Source: JACCTI01 sp051005695
Lineage (GTDB): Bacteria; Verrucomicrobiota; Verrucomicrobiia; Chthoniobacterales; UBA10450
Direction of reading: 5' to 3'
Assembly: GCA_051005695.1 (NCBI GenBank)
Contig: JBPCJC010000081.1
Coordinates: 1 to 46,912, forward strand
Length of the DNA: 46,912 nucleotides
Every line of letters starts with the position of its first letter. Positions within the stretch are counted from its first letter, which is position 1. The notes below the pieces were generated by a model. The model made no database searches. It had not been told where the DNA came from and saw nothing but the letters and a program-made list of their open reading frames with translations. Below are positions 6,718 through 15,725 of the stretch, in pieces. The translations under genes and the position numbers were made by a program.

Positions 6718-8625
6718 ATGTGCTTTAAAAATCTGCCGATCGACATCGACGAATTTGGTCAAATGACGTTGCGCGGCGGCGTCTCCGGCGGATTCGGGTT
6801 GGGCGGTCAGCCTATGACGGCCGGGCCAAAGCCGTTAAGCGACGCGCAAATTCAAGTGCTGCTCGCGAAGAACGGCTACATCAAAGACGTCGACTTCGAT
6901 CCGGTCACCCGCGTCGCCGGCGCGCTTGCTTTTCATGCGGTCGCTGATTTGAAAGAGCGCAAGGTCTTGACCGGCAATTCCATGGCCACGCTCTTCCGTG
7001 GCTACGAAGTGATCATGCTCGGGCGCGATCCGCGCGATGCGATTTTCATCACCAGCCGCGCCTGTGGTGTTTGCGGCGGTGTGCACTCGGTTGCTTCCTG
7101 TCTCGCGATCGAAATGGCGCTCGGTCTTGTCCCGCCACCGCTCGGGGTGATCGCGCGGAATCTCCTGCTCTCGATGGAGTTCAACTACGATCACCCGCTC
7201 CATCTCTTTCTGCTGGCGGGTCCGGATTACTCACGGATGATCGTCGAGCAGACGAACCCCGAAGTCTGGGATGCGGCTAAACGATATCGCGCGCCAGGCC
7301 GGGATTGGCATGGCTACGACACGATCGGCGCGCTCATGGAGGACCTGAATCCGCTCACCGGGAAGCTCTACGTCGAGGCGCTCAACATGACGCGCATCGC
7401 GCGCGAAGCCTACGTCGTCCTCGGCGGAAAATATCCGCATCCGCAAACCATCGTGCCCGGCGGCGTCAGCACGACGATCTCGCTCCAGACCTTTAACGAG
7501 TTCTACGTGCGGCTGCAAAAGTTCTTCGACTACTCCAAAAAGGTCTGCGCGATCTGGGACGACATTACCGAGTTTTTCTATGCGGTGAACCCCGCCTACA
7601 AACACGTCGGCGAACGTCCGATGCACATGATCGATCCCGGCATTTGGGACGACCCCGATAGCTACGATTCCACCTACACGAACTGCGATACCTGGGGCGA
7701 TAAACGTTGGGCCACGCCAGGCGCGATCGTCGATGGAAAACTCGTCACCACGCGCCTGACGACTCTGAACGCGGGCCTCGAAGAATTCATCGATCGTTCC
7801 TATTACGAAGCTTGGGAAGGGAAGCGCTTCGCCACCGACCCCAACGGCAATCCCCTTAGTCCGCATCATCCTTGGAATAAGGAAACGAAAGCGAAACCAA
7901 CCGGACAAAACTGGAAGGAAAGGTACTCGTGGTCCACATCCCCACGCTGGGATCGGCAGACGACAGAAGCAGGGTGCTACGCTCGTCTTTGGACAACGGC
8001 CGCGGCGCAGAAGATTCGGCCAAATCCGTTCATCGAATCAACCGGCCACAGCTTGAAGATGCTGCTGCCGAAGAGCGCGCTGCCCGAGCGTCAGGTGGAA
8101 TGGAAGATCCCGCCGGTTTGGAACGCTTTCGAACGGAATCGCGCGCGCGCCTATTGCATCGCCTTCAACGCTACCGTCTCAATGAACGATTGGCTCAAAG
8201 GTCTCGACCTGATGAAACAGGGGAAGACAGAAGTCTCCACGCCATTCGAGGTTCCGAAAAAAGGAAATCAGATCGGCGTCGGTTTCTGGGGTGCCGGTCG
8301 CGGCTGGCTCACGCATCACCTCGAGTTGCAGGACGGGGTCGTGTCCAATTATCAAATCGTCACGCCCTCCACGATCAACGCTTCGCCGCGCGATCCGTGG
8401 GATAATCCGGGAGCATACGAAGAAGCGGTTCTAAATACGCCGCTCCTCGAAACCTTCACCGACGAAAAAGATTTCAAAGGCGTGGACATTCTTCGCGCGA
8501 TCCGCAGCTTCGATCCGTGCATGCCGTGCACCACGCACATCCATGCGGGCAATCGCGTGATCTCGCGCGAGATCAACACCTGTGCCTGCGGCGCGGACGA
8601 AGACGAGCACGATCACAAGCACTAG
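6718..8625 (+). CDS. hhyL: [NiFe] hydrogenase large subunit, group 1h
   Basis: The 635-residue catalytic subunit binds the NiFe(CN)2CO site. The L1 motif RACGVCGGVH spans residues 114-123. The L2 motif DPCMPCTTH spans residues 599-607, supplying the four bridging/terminal cysteines. The N terminus (MCFKNLPIDIDEFGQ) is characteristic of group 1h enzymes. A 28-residue tail follows the L2 histidine, the normal cleavage point of the maturation protease. The tail is unusual in holding a C-x-C and a His/Asp/Glu-rich end (DEDEHDHKH) that could bind nickel before removal. The only plausible protease in the window is the product at 9549-10049. Confidence 0.95.
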   Translation: MCFKNLPIDIDEFGQMTLRGGVSGGFGLGGQPMTAGPKPLSDAQIQVLLAKNGYIKDVDFDPVTRVAGALAFHAVADLKERKVLTGNSMATLFRGYEVIMLGRDPRDAIFITSRACGVCGGVHSVASCLAIEMALGLVPPPLGVIARNLLLSMEFNYDHPLHLFLLAGPDYSRMIVEQTNPEVWDAAKRYRAPGRDWHGYDTIGALMEDLNPLTGKLYVEALNMTRIAREAYVVLGGKYPHPQTIVPGGVSTTISLQTFNEFYVRLQKFFDYSKKVCAIWDDITEFFYAVNPAYKHVGERPMHMIDPGIWDDPDSYDSTYTNCDTWGDKRWATPGAIVDGKLVTTRLTTLNAGLEEFIDRSYYEAWEGKRFATDPNGNPLSPHHPWNKETKAKPTGQNWKERYSWSTSPRWDRQTTEAGCYARLWTTAAAQKIRPNPFIESTGHSLKMLLPKSALPERQVEWKIPPVWNAFERNRARAYCIAFNATVSMNDWLKGLDLMKQGKTEVSTPFEVPKKGNQIGVGFWGAGRGWLTHHLELQDGVVSNYQIVTPSTINASPRDPWDNPGAYEEAVLNTPLLETFTDEKDFKGVDILRAIRSFDPCMPCTTHIHAGNRVISREINTCACGADEDEHDHKH

Positions 8626-8644
8626 ACGATGCGAGGGCAGGAAT

Positions 8645-8695
8645 GTGGGAGCCGCCTTAGCGCGGCGATAATCGGGGCGCTAAGGCCCCTCCCAC
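8645..8695. repeat. Long REP-like palindrome after hhyL
   Basis: The arms GTGGGAG..GCCTTAGCGC and GCGCTAAGGC..CTCCCAC pair over about 19 bases with a small internal mismatch, around a ~13-base loop. It separates hhyL from the accessory genes and may stabilise the structural mRNA or act as an attenuator. No T-run follows on the plus strand. It resembles a dispersed extragenic palindrome, but only one copy is seen here. Confidence 0.65.
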
Positions 8696-8708
8696 TTTAG
8701 AGGCAGCT

Positions 8709-9233
8709 ATGCGCACGATCATCGCTGGGGTCGGCTATATGAATTTGAGTGACAGCTCGATCGGGCCGGTCGCGATCCTGGAGCTGCAGAAGCAGTCGTG
8801 GCCTAGCAACATCAAGGTCGATGATTTGAGCTATGGCCCGATTTCGGTCGTGCATAACTTCGTCGAAGCCAACCCGCGTTACGACCGCATGGTTCTGATC
8901 ACCGCGGCCGACTTCGGTGCGCAGCCGCCCGCGCTTCGATGGCACCGCTGGCCCGCGATTCTGCCCGATCCCGAGGAGATTCAAGCGCGTGTCGTCGAAG
9001 CGGCGACCGGCGTGATCGATTGGAACAACCTGCTTGTCGTCCTGCAGCAATTTGAAGTTCTGCCGGCAGAAGTATTCGTGATCGCAGTACAGCCGGTGGA
9101 AACAACCTTCGGATTAGAATTGAGTTCCGGCGTGCAGGAATTATTTCCTGAAGTCTTACGACTCGCGCGCGAACTTGCCCTGCAGGGTGCAGCGATAGTC
9201 TCAGAATCCGCCGCTGCAGCGAATCATGGCTGA
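8709..9233 (+). CDS. HybD/HycI-fold protein with degenerate nickel ligands
   Basis: The 174-residue product starts like the hydrogenase maturation proteases (MRTIIAGVGYMNLSDSSIG). However, the residue equivalent to HybD Glu16 is Ser16, no Asp occupies the Asp62 position (LITAADFG), and no His-Gln equivalent of His93 is found. These three are the nickel-sensing ligands of HybD, so it is probably not an active endopeptidase. It may instead be a chaperone or regulator of HhyL maturation. It lies between hhyL and a canonical protease gene and overlaps the next gene by 8 bases. Confidence 0.7.
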   Translation: MRTIIAGVGYMNLSDSSIGPVAILELQKQSWPSNIKVDDLSYGPISVVHNFVEANPRYDRMVLITAADFGAQPPALRWHRWPAILPDPEEIQARVVEAATGVIDWNNLLVVLQQFEVLPAEVFVIAVQPVETTFGLELSSGVQELFPEVLRLARELALQGAAIVSESAAAANHG

Positions 9234-9549
9234 TAATCTTGCCACTCTCCAAGCTGAGATAGCAGAAGACTCCGCGTGCATTGCGGAGTTGGTGAAACAT
9301 TTCGAGGACTCGAAGGAATGGGAAACGCAGGAGAGGGTTTTCGAACTGCTTGGTCGGATCGACCACATGCATCGCGTGTGCATTTGGCGCATCTACGAAC
9401 TAACGACCGAACTTGGCGGCAAAGGCCTGGTCGACCGGCTGGAATTGGATCCGTTGATCAAGACCCTGTTCATCCTCTACGATCTGTTGCCGCCGGACGC
9501 GGGACATGCGCCGTTGGAGCACCAGCCGCGGGATTTGCTGCCCGAGTGA
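9226..9549 (+). CDS. Small hydrogenase-locus protein resembling the N-terminal part of NifU-associated proteins
   Basis: The product is 107 residues and mainly helical. The segment LVDRLELDPLIKTLFILYDLLPPD resembles the conserved 'DRL..D.L...L.LL..L.P' block found ahead of NifU-type domains in hydrogenase clusters of actinobacteria. The NifU domain itself, with its C-x-x-C, is absent, so it may be a shortened form. It could act in Fe-S delivery or subunit assembly; this is inference from context. It overlaps both neighbours (8 bases before, TGATG after). Confidence 0.6.
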   Translation: MADNLATLQAEIAEDSACIAELVKHFEDSKEWETQERVFELLGRIDHMHRVCIWRIYELTTELGGKGLVDRLELDPLIKTLFILYDLLPPDAGHAPLEHQPRDLLPE

Positions 9550-10049
9550 TGCGCATTCTCATCGCGGGAGTTGGTAATGTTCTGCGCTGCGATGACGGCT
9601 TCGGCATCGAAGTCATGCATCGTCTGGAGGAGACGCTCACGGTCGAGGGCGTCGAGTATTTCGAAAGCGGCATTGCTGGAATTTCGCTCGTGCAAAAGCT
9701 GATGGATGGCTTCGACGCGCTCATCATCATCGACGCCCTCGATCGCGGGGCGGAACCTGGCCGTGTTTTCGTTCTCGAACCGGACGCCGAATTGCTCCGC
9801 CGACCGCCCAGCCATGACGAAGCGACTGATCTCCATCAGGCCGATCCCGAAGTCGTGCTGCGGATGGCGGCCGCGCTGAACACACTGCCGCCGCGCGCGT
9901 GGATTGTCGGATGTCAGGCGCAGGATTGTGATGCATTAGGCGCGCCGCTTACGCCAGCGGTCGCGCGCGCCGTACCGGTCGCCATTGATCGCATACGGAA
10001 AATCGTGCAGTCTTTGGAAAAGGAATCCGTTTGTGAACCCGCCCGATAA
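9549..10049 (+). CDS. Hydrogenase maturation endopeptidase (HyaD/HybD/HycI family)
   Basis: This 166-residue protein keeps the family layout: GVGNVLRCDDGFG (residues 7-19, with Asp16 in place of the usual Glu), Asp62 in LIIIDALDRG, and a DLHQADPEV block whose His96 can be the third nickel ligand. These proteases bind the nickel of the nearly finished large subunit and cut after the L2 histidine, here freeing the 28-residue HhyL tail. ATG 9549 overlaps the previous stop (TGATG). The last 17 bases overlap the following GTG-started gene. Confidence 0.9.
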   Translation: MRILIAGVGNVLRCDDGFGIEVMHRLEETLTVEGVEYFESGIAGISLVQKLMDGFDALIIIDALDRGAEPGRVFVLEPDAELLRRPPSHDEATDLHQADPEVVLRMAAALNTLPPRAWIVGCQAQDCDALGAPLTPAVARAVPVAIDRIRKIVQSLEKESVCEPAR

Positions 10050-10410
10050 TTCCACCGAGCCGCCGAAGGAAGGCATCGCTGCGACCGACGAAATTCTGCA
10101 GGTCATGTATTGGCTGCGGGGCGAGAAGATCGCCCAGGATGTGGCGGCGCCGGAACTCGCGCGCTGGGTCGCGCTCGAGGCCGCCAAGATTTCGCCTCTG
10201 CTCGAAAATCTGGTCGATTCCGGTCTAGTCGAATACGTCCCCGACCGAGAGCTGCGTTATCGCCTGACGAGTTCCGGCGGACACGAAGGGGGGCGCCGTT
10301 TTGCCGATGAATTCGCCGAGATGATCAAGCCCGGCCATTACGAATGCAGCGATCCGAATTGCGATTGTCGCCAGTCGGGTAACCCGGCGGATTGCGTGCA
10401 CCAACATTGA
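10033..10410 (+). CDS. Winged-helix-like protein with a Cys/His-rich tail, hydrogenase locus
   Basis: The GTG start at 10033 gives 125 residues. The first ~95 have the helix-helix-wing pattern of MarR-like modules (DEILQVMYWLRGEK, ALEAAKISPLLENLVDSGLVEYV, ELRYRLTSSGGHEGGRRF). The tail HYECSDPNCDCRQSGNPADC ends in CVHQH and offers four Cys and several His for metal binding. It could be a metal-responsive regulator or a Ni/Fe carrier; no family name is offered. A longer frame from ATG 9985 is possible but overlaps the protease gene more deeply. The neighbour starts two bases after its stop. Confidence 0.65.
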   Translation: MNPPDNSTEPPKEGIAATDEILQVMYWLRGEKIAQDVAAPELARWVALEAAKISPLLENLVDSGLVEYVPDRELRYRLTSSGGHEGGRRFADEFAEMIKPGHYECSDPNCDCRQSGNPADCVHQH

Positions 10411-10412
10411 CC

Positions 10413-11186
10413 ATGAAAAAGCTCCTCCTCCTTCCGTTCCTCCTCCTCGTCGCAACGCTCGCGCAGGCCCAGGAGTTCACGCCTGAACAACTGGTCGATA
10501 AAGCGATTGAACACGCGGGCGGCTGGGACGCTTGGATGAACACCAAGTCGGTCCAGTTTCGCAAGACGATCGTTCGTTACGAGCCCGACGGGAAAGTGAA
10601 GGAGACGCGAGTGCAGTATCACAAATATCTCCTTCATCCGTCGCCCATGATGCGGATTGATTGGGAAATGAACGGCTCCAAAGGCATCATGATCAATGAT
10701 GGCCACAACGCGAAAAAATACGCGAACGGCAAGGAGATGGCCGCGCAGGAAGAGATCAACGCCGCGCGCGGGAATACCTTTGGTTCCCACTACGTTTTCT
10801 GTATGCCATTTAAGTTGCGCGACGAAGGAACCATTCTGGTCGACGGCGGAAAGATGGCGCTCGAAGACGGGACGGTAGTAGAGAAAATCCGCACCACTTA
10901 CGCGAAAGGCGCAGGCGACGCAGGCGGCATGCACACCTGGACCTACATGTTTGATCCGCAGACCGGACGTCTGGTCGCGAACCATCTCGAGTACGAAGCC
11001 GGCAAGTACGATTGGACTGATTACTTCGAGGAAAAGCCGGTCGGTGCGATGCTGCTCTCGACTAAACGCATCGGCTACGACGCGGATGCAAACGGCAGGG
11101 TTGGAGCAAAGCGCTCGGAGACGACCTACGACGAGATCCAGACGGACGTCGCTCTGGATCCGAAATTGTTCGCCTTCCCGCGCTAA
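10413..11186 (+). CDS. Exported LolA-like / DUF6503-type protein
   Basis: The 257-residue product has a clear signal peptide (MKKLLLLPFLLLVATLAQAQ). The mature domain looks like the outer-membrane lipoprotein-sorting fold: an N-terminal helix (PEQLVDKAIEHAGGWDAWMN) then a long series of antiparallel strands with alternating polarity. The segments YMFDPQTGRLVANHLEY and LSTKRIGYDADANGRV are typical of this group. It probably sits in the periplasm and binds a hydrophobic ligand. ATG 10413 directly follows the preceding stop, so it may be read with the hydrogenase genes, but a link to H2 metabolism is not evident. Confidence 0.7.
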   Translation: MKKLLLLPFLLLVATLAQAQEFTPEQLVDKAIEHAGGWDAWMNTKSVQFRKTIVRYEPDGKVKETRVQYHKYLLHPSPMMRIDWEMNGSKGIMINDGHNAKKYANGKEMAAQEEINAARGNTFGSHYVFCMPFKLRDEGTILVDGGKMALEDGTVVEKIRTTYAKGAGDAGGMHTWTYMFDPQTGRLVANHLEYEAGKYDWTDYFEEKPVGAMLLSTKRIGYDADANGRVGAKRSETTYDEIQTDVALDPKLFAFPR

Positions 11187-11422
11187 CTACAAGCGCACTG
11201 GCAGGAGCTCGCGCGCGCTGCCATAGCTGGCCGCGGCGCATCTTTTTCGCTGGCGAAGGAGAGGAGGTAATTCCTCGCCCAGCGGGAGGCCTTCTCCCCA
11301 CTGGCCTTGGCGGCAGACTCGATCCTCGCCCTTTCCTCTGGCGTGATGCGGAGTGAAAAGATCTCGCGCGTTTCACCTTGCGGCAGCTTCGGTCGGCCGC
11401 GCCCGGGTCTCTTTTTCGTCAT
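11183..11422 (-). CDS. Ribbon-helix-helix protein (CopG / MobC-like)
   Basis: The 79-residue product is highly basic at its start (MTKKRPGRGRPKLPQGE), followed by the RHH core EIFSLRITPEERARIESAAK and SRWARNYLLSFA. RHH proteins of this kind bind DNA as dimers; similar sequences occur as antitoxins and relaxosome accessory proteins. No partner toxin or relaxase is adjacent. Its stop overlaps the convergent stop of the preceding gene by three bases. It diverges from the TonB receptor gene and could regulate it. Confidence 0.65.
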   Translation of the reverse strand: MTKKRPGRGRPKLPQGETREIFSLRITPEERARIESAAKASGEKASRWARNYLLSFASEKDAPRPAMAARASSCQCACS

Positions 11423-11536
11423 ACGAAAATTCTTTTGCCTTAGCTTAGGGCGACGGCTGTAAATCGCAGCGTGCGCGGCCGAGCGCCCATCCAAATTTGC
11501 TTCGGCAAAGTATCCGACCTCGCGGGAATCAACTCA

Positions 11537-13669
11537 ATGAAAAACCAATTCGTCCCCCTTTGCGCATTCGTCTTCTTCGCAGTCGCCATCGCCGCGCCCG
11601 TGTATGCGCAGGATGCCGTGGCTGCGCGCAAACCGAGGGCGATTTATCCTCAGACGGGAGATGCACTTTCGTCCCGCTCGGAGGATGACGCCGCGCTCAC
11701 CTCCACGGAGAGAGTCGTCGTCACCGGTCAGGAAGTTGTCGAGAAAACAGAGCTTTCTGGCAGTCCAGCCGCCGCGCCCGCCTCCGTCACCGTCCTGAAG
11801 CTCTCGGAGGAGCAAAAGCGAAACACGCGCGATTACACTGACTTGATCCGCAACGTGACCGGAGTCGCCGCCAATAGTTTTGATCAGGGCGGGGTCGGAT
11901 TCGGCTTCGCTCTGCGCGGTTTTAGCGAGCGCAGCAATGGCGGCAATGTCGCCTATTCCATTGATGGCGTGCCAGTGAACTTTCCCGGTCACGTTTCCTC
12001 GAATGGCTACGGCGATCTCTTCCCGCTTATCCCGGAGCTGGTCGATACGTTCGTGTTGGTGCGCGGCCCGTTCGATGTCCGCTTCGGCGCTTTCGATCTG
12101 GGGGGCTCACTCGAGATCACTACGCTCGATCGGCCGCCGAATGGCCTCGAACTTTCCGTCGGCAATTTCGATTACTATCGTGGGCTGCTGGTCTACGGGC
12201 TCGGGCAGGGAGCAATCAGCGGCTAGGGCTCGGTTATGGCCTCCTCGTTAGGCGGCTATCGCGATAACAACGAGTTCCGGCAATTCAATACCTTCGACAA
12301 AATCCTCTTCCCGATGTTGCGCGGCACGGGCTCCTTTCGCCTCCAGGTTTACAACAGCGACTTTGGCGCGCCGACCTATCTCAACCGTGCCCTCCTCCAG
12401 TCCGGCGTCCTCGAGCCGACCGATGCCGTCAACCCCTTCGACGGCGGAAGCACCGCCCTGCAAAATTTTGTCTTCAATTACAAGGAGGACAACGATCAGC
12501 CGCTCACCGCCACGGCTTACTTCGTGCATGAAAATCACAAGCGCTGGGCCACCCGCACCTTCACCGTTCCGATCGATCCCAGCCGCCCCGGACAATTCCT
12601 CACCGCCGATTACCGTTTCGTCCTGGGCGGTTCCTTGGAGAAGTACTTGAAATGGGAACTGCCGCACGGAATGGGCGCCGGCCTTCTGCTCGGTGGCGGG
12701 GTGCGTTACGACACCGTAGACAGCGAGCAATTCTCCTCCATTCGCCGCAATCCGGTTCGCCCCACCGCGGACGTGAACTTCAACCAGGCCAACCCGTTCG
12801 CCTATCTCCAGCTCGACATCAAACCCGCGCCGTGGGTCAAGCTAACGGGCGGATTCCGCTACGACTATTTTTCATACGATATCGAAGACAATTTCCGACG
12901 GCTCGCTGTTTCGCCCACGGCCGATTTCTTGAGTCCGCGTGCGGGCCTGAGCGTGACGCCGTTCAAAGGCTTGGACTTTTTTGGTAACTACGGGAAGGGC
13001 TTCCGCCCGCCGAGCGCGATCACTGAACTCGGACTCGATCCGAACCTGGAGGCTGCGGAAAACGAAACCATCGAAGTTGGTTTCCAATACAACTCGCCCG
13101 AGGGCGTTTTTCACTTTCTGGCTGACTTCTACAATACCACTTTCACCAACGAACTCCAAGGCCGGCCGGCTCCCTTGCCTCCGATCGCCCTCGGACCGTC
13201 CGAACGCAACGGCTTCGATGTCGAAGCGCGCCTTCGGCTCTGGCATGATGGCGGCCGCGCCTTCACCGTCTTCGGAAACTTCAGCGGGCTCGAAGCCGAG
13301 TTGGTCAATCGCCCCGGCGGGACCCACATCCCCGACGTAGCCGATTTCTTCGGCACCTACGGCTTCGATCTGGTTCTCCCTCTACCCGAGAAGACGTCGC
13401 CTCATATCATTACGTTGTCGGCCGCACAGCGATGGGAGGGACCGAAACCACTAAACACCACCCGCAGCCTCTCCACTCGCACCTATTCGCGAATCGATTT
13501 GCGGATGGCCTACACGAACACAAACTGGCACGGCTTCAGCACATTCGTAAACATGATCATCTACCCCGATCGCCGCAATGAAGAGACGGCCTTCACCTTC
13601 GGCAATGACGTGGGCGTTTCGCCGAAAGCGCCCTTGACGATCCAGGGGGGCGTGTTTATCCCGCTTTAG
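11537..13669 (+). pseudogene. TonB-dependent receptor interrupted by one in-frame TAG
   Basis: Reading straight through gives about 710 codons, a normal TonB receptor length. The N-terminal part (11537-12226) has a signal peptide, the plug domain (LSEEQKRNTRDYTDLIRNVT; GGNVAYSIDGVPVNF; VLVRGPFDVRFGAFDLGG) and the first strands. The rest (from 12227, same frame) is the barrel, with KGFRPPSAITELGLDPNLEA and repeated strands to the C terminus. The only lesion is TAG at 12224-12226; TAC (Tyr) would restore it. There is no frameshift. It may be a recent pseudogene, a sequencing error or a suppressed stop. The substrate is unknown; such receptors import metal chelates or organic ligands. Confidence 0.85.
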
Positions 13670-13676
13670 TCGACGC

Positions 13677-13964
13677 TCACGAGGCACCACGCGACCGGAA
13701 CTGAGAACCTCGAGGTGATTGGCTTCCATCTTTTCGTTCCGGCAAACCTTCACAGAGATCGGAGACCGAAATCCCAAATGCCTGCGCTATTCGACCGATG
13801 CACCGCAGGCTTGGATTGCGCACCCCTCGTTCAATGTTGCTGACGTACGGCGTCGCGAGTCCTGCCTTCCTGGCAACAGCCTCTTGAGTAAGTCCCGCGG
13901 CAGATCGGAGGCGCCGGACGTTCATCCCAAAACCTTGGAGCAGTGGGGATTTCTTGGGCTTCAT
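13677..13964 (-). CDS. XRE-family helix-turn-helix regulator
   Basis: The 95-residue protein carries a standard Cro/C1 HTH: GFGMNVRRLRSAAGLTQEAV, ARKAGLATPYVSNIERG, NPSLRCIGRIAQAFGISVSDL. The basic tail (residues after GLPERKDG) lacks any sensing domain. ATG 13964 is preferred; a start at 14012 would add 16 residues. It is convergent with the receptor gene, seven bases apart, and lies near the second repeat copy, which may indicate an integrated accessory segment. Confidence 0.8.
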   Translation of the reverse strand: MKPKKSPLLQGFGMNVRRLRSAAGLTQEAVARKAGLATPYVSNIERGVRNPSLRCIGRIAQAFGISVSDLCEGLPERKDGSQSPRGSQFRSRGAS

Positions 13965-14468
13965 GACGGTCGCGGTTGCGCCAGGAGTATCAGCCGGCAG
14001 ATACCGAGTCAATGTGGCCCCAAGGTGTGGGAACGGACTCTGCTTTACCCCCTTCGGACCTGATTTGCGAATGCCGCCTACAGAATAGTTCTCGCGTGAA
14101 TCGATAACGACCTCTTTTTCGGCGAGCGAGCACAGTCAAGGTGGAGCGCAGGAACGAGCAATACCTTTACGGCGCACAGCGAGCCATATAATCGAGAGGC
14201 GATTCCAGCGTGGCGATGCGCCAGCTTGCAATCAGCACATCTCTCCCCTGATGATCTGCGCACCCGCAGCGGAGCGGCCGGCTTCCGTAGGGGATAAGGG
14301 TAGGAAGGCCGCGAGCGACGTGAGGACTGCGCAGATGATCACCCACAAAAACCGCGCTAAATCGGAGTCTGTGCGGGATTCGAGGGAGGCACAGTCTCCC
14401 AGCGGCGCAGCCGCATCAAAACCGATCGCGAGTGATCCACCTTGATCTGTCTTGAGCTCGCCGTGCAA
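13965..14468. other. Non-coding stretch holding repeat copy 2
   Basis: Apart from the repeat at 14089-14417 nothing gene-like is seen. The short frames crossing it are shadows of the repeat and are not conserved between the two copies in full. Confidence 0.55.
14089..14417. repeat. Dispersed ~330-bp repeat, copy 2
   Basis: It aligns with 1111-1446 from TTCTCGCGTGAATCGATAAC to the GCAGCCGCATCA end. Differences are mostly scattered substitutions with a few short indels in the last 100 bases. The outer inverted repeat is partly eroded here (CGATTCCAGCG instead of CGATTCACGCG). The terminal stem GGAGTCTGTGC / GCACAGTCTCC is kept with an altered loop. Both copies are in the same orientation, so recombination between them would delete the 13 kb holding the hydrogenase locus. 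Confidence 0.75.
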
Positions 14469-14963
14469 TTACGGCTGCTTCGCCTTAATCACGTGATTGG
14501 ACCAGTGAATCGCGCGAATTTTCCAGCCCGCGGTAGTTTTCGTTAGCACCATCAATTCCGCGCCTTGGCTGTTGATCTCTTTGCCCTCGAAAGTGCCGCT
14601 GATGCGATAGAGCGATGTGGCCCAGGCGGCGGAGCCTTCCTGTTTGATCACAAGATCGGAACGCGTCATCGGCACCGCCTTCATCATCGCGATGTCTTCC
14701 TGCAGATGCGTCTGGCCGTATTCATCGCGGGTTTGCTTCGAGCCGCTCTCGAGGATGAGCGCGTCGGGCGCGAGCAGCTCCATCGCTACCGCGGCATCGC
14801 CCTTTTGCAGCGCGTTCGCGAAGCCTTCCACTGCGGCGGTGATGGCGGCCGAGTCAGGTGCGGCGGGCTCGCCTTGCGCGAGCGGAATCGAGAAGGCGAA
14901 CAATATTGCAGCCGCTAAGGCGAAGGGCCGCATGGGAGCAAACCAGCGTTGGTTTCGTTTCAT
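14469..14963 (-). CDS. Exported NTF2/SnoaL-like protein (DUF4440 type)
   Basis: The 164-residue product has a hydrophobic signal region (MRPFALAAAILFAFSIPLAQ) after a short basic start. An NTF2-like fold follows: AAVEGFANALQKGDAAVAME, LLAPDALILESG, a variable centre, and a closing strand pair ELMVLTKTTAGWKIRAIHWS. Members of this fold are small ligand-binding proteins or enzymes; no catalytic set is obvious. ATG 14933 would be an equally good start, placing the signal peptide at the very beginning. Confidence 0.75.
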   Translation of the reverse strand: MKRNQRWFAPMRPFALAAAILFAFSIPLAQGEPAAPDSAAITAAVEGFANALQKGDAAVAMELLAPDALILESGSKQTRDEYGQTHLQEDIAMMKAVPMTRSDLVIKQEGSAAWATSLYRISGTFEGKEINSQGAELMVLTKTTAGWKIRAIHWSNHVIKAKQP

Positions 14964-15090
14964 GGAACGAACGTGACGCACAGCTCAATTTTGTCGAGCA
15001 GAGTCGCGGTCGCACGGATCTGAATCCATTTCTTGAGTCTGATGTTGAGGGTTTTTCGCAGTCATTGCGTATAACCAATCGGAGGCAAAC

Positions 15091-15612
15091 ATGAAAAATT
15101 CTTTCTTTATAGCTGCTGCGGTCGCGAGCCTCGCTTTTAGCGGGACGGCGCTCGCGCAGCACGGCGGTCATGGCGGCGGGGGTCATGGTGGTGGCGGCGG
15201 TCATGGTGGTGGCGGCGGTCACTACGGTGGCGGTCACTACGGTGGTGGGGGCCATCACTACGGTGGCGGTCATTTCGGAGGGTTGTATTTCGGCTTTCCG
15301 TATTACGGCTACGGGTATGGTTACCCATACGGTTACGGCTACGGCGGATATGGCTACGACGGTTATGGCTACGGCGGCGGCGGTTATGGCGGATATCAGA
15401 CCGGGTACAACAGAGGCGCTGGGCAAGGGCGGCACCGTTCGGTGGAAGCAGCGGTCCAATCCGCCTTGGCCGAGGATGGCTTCTATCGCGGCCGGATTGA
15501 CGGGGTGATGGGGCAAGGGAGTCGCTCAGCCATTCGCGCCTACCAGCGCAGGAATGGACTGTCGGTTACTGGTCGCATCGACGAGTCACTCCTTGAGCGA
15601 CTCGAAATCTGA
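15091..15612 (+). CDS. Gly/His/Tyr-rich exported protein with peptidoglycan-binding domain
   Basis: This 173-residue protein has a signal peptide ending TALAQ, then about 40 residues of HGG/HYGG repeats, a Tyr-Gly stretch, and a C-terminal PG_binding_1 domain (SVEAAVQSALAEDGFYRGRI, GVMGQGSRSAIRAYQRRNGL, VTGRIDESLLERL). The C-terminal domain should dock it to the cell wall. The His-rich region could bind Ni, Cu or Zn in the periplasm, which fits the other His-rich proteins at 19.9-20.6 kb. The repeats are also visible as GGTGGCGG-type DNA repeats. Confidence 0.85.
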   Translation: MKNSFFIAAAVASLAFSGTALAQHGGHGGGGHGGGGGHGGGGGHYGGGHYGGGGHHYGGGHFGGLYFGFPYYGYGYGYPYGYGYGGYGYDGYGYGGGGYGGYQTGYNRGAGQGRHRSVEAAVQSALAEDGFYRGRIDGVMGQGSRSAIRAYQRRNGLSVTGRIDESLLERLEI

Positions 15613-15725
15613 CGCGTAGTCGAACCTCGATATTGGCGCACTTCCTCCACGCGGTGCGCTGAGGTTGAGCGACTTTGAGTTCGTAGTCGGCCGTTCGATG
15701 ACGCCGTGATACGCATTGACTGAAC

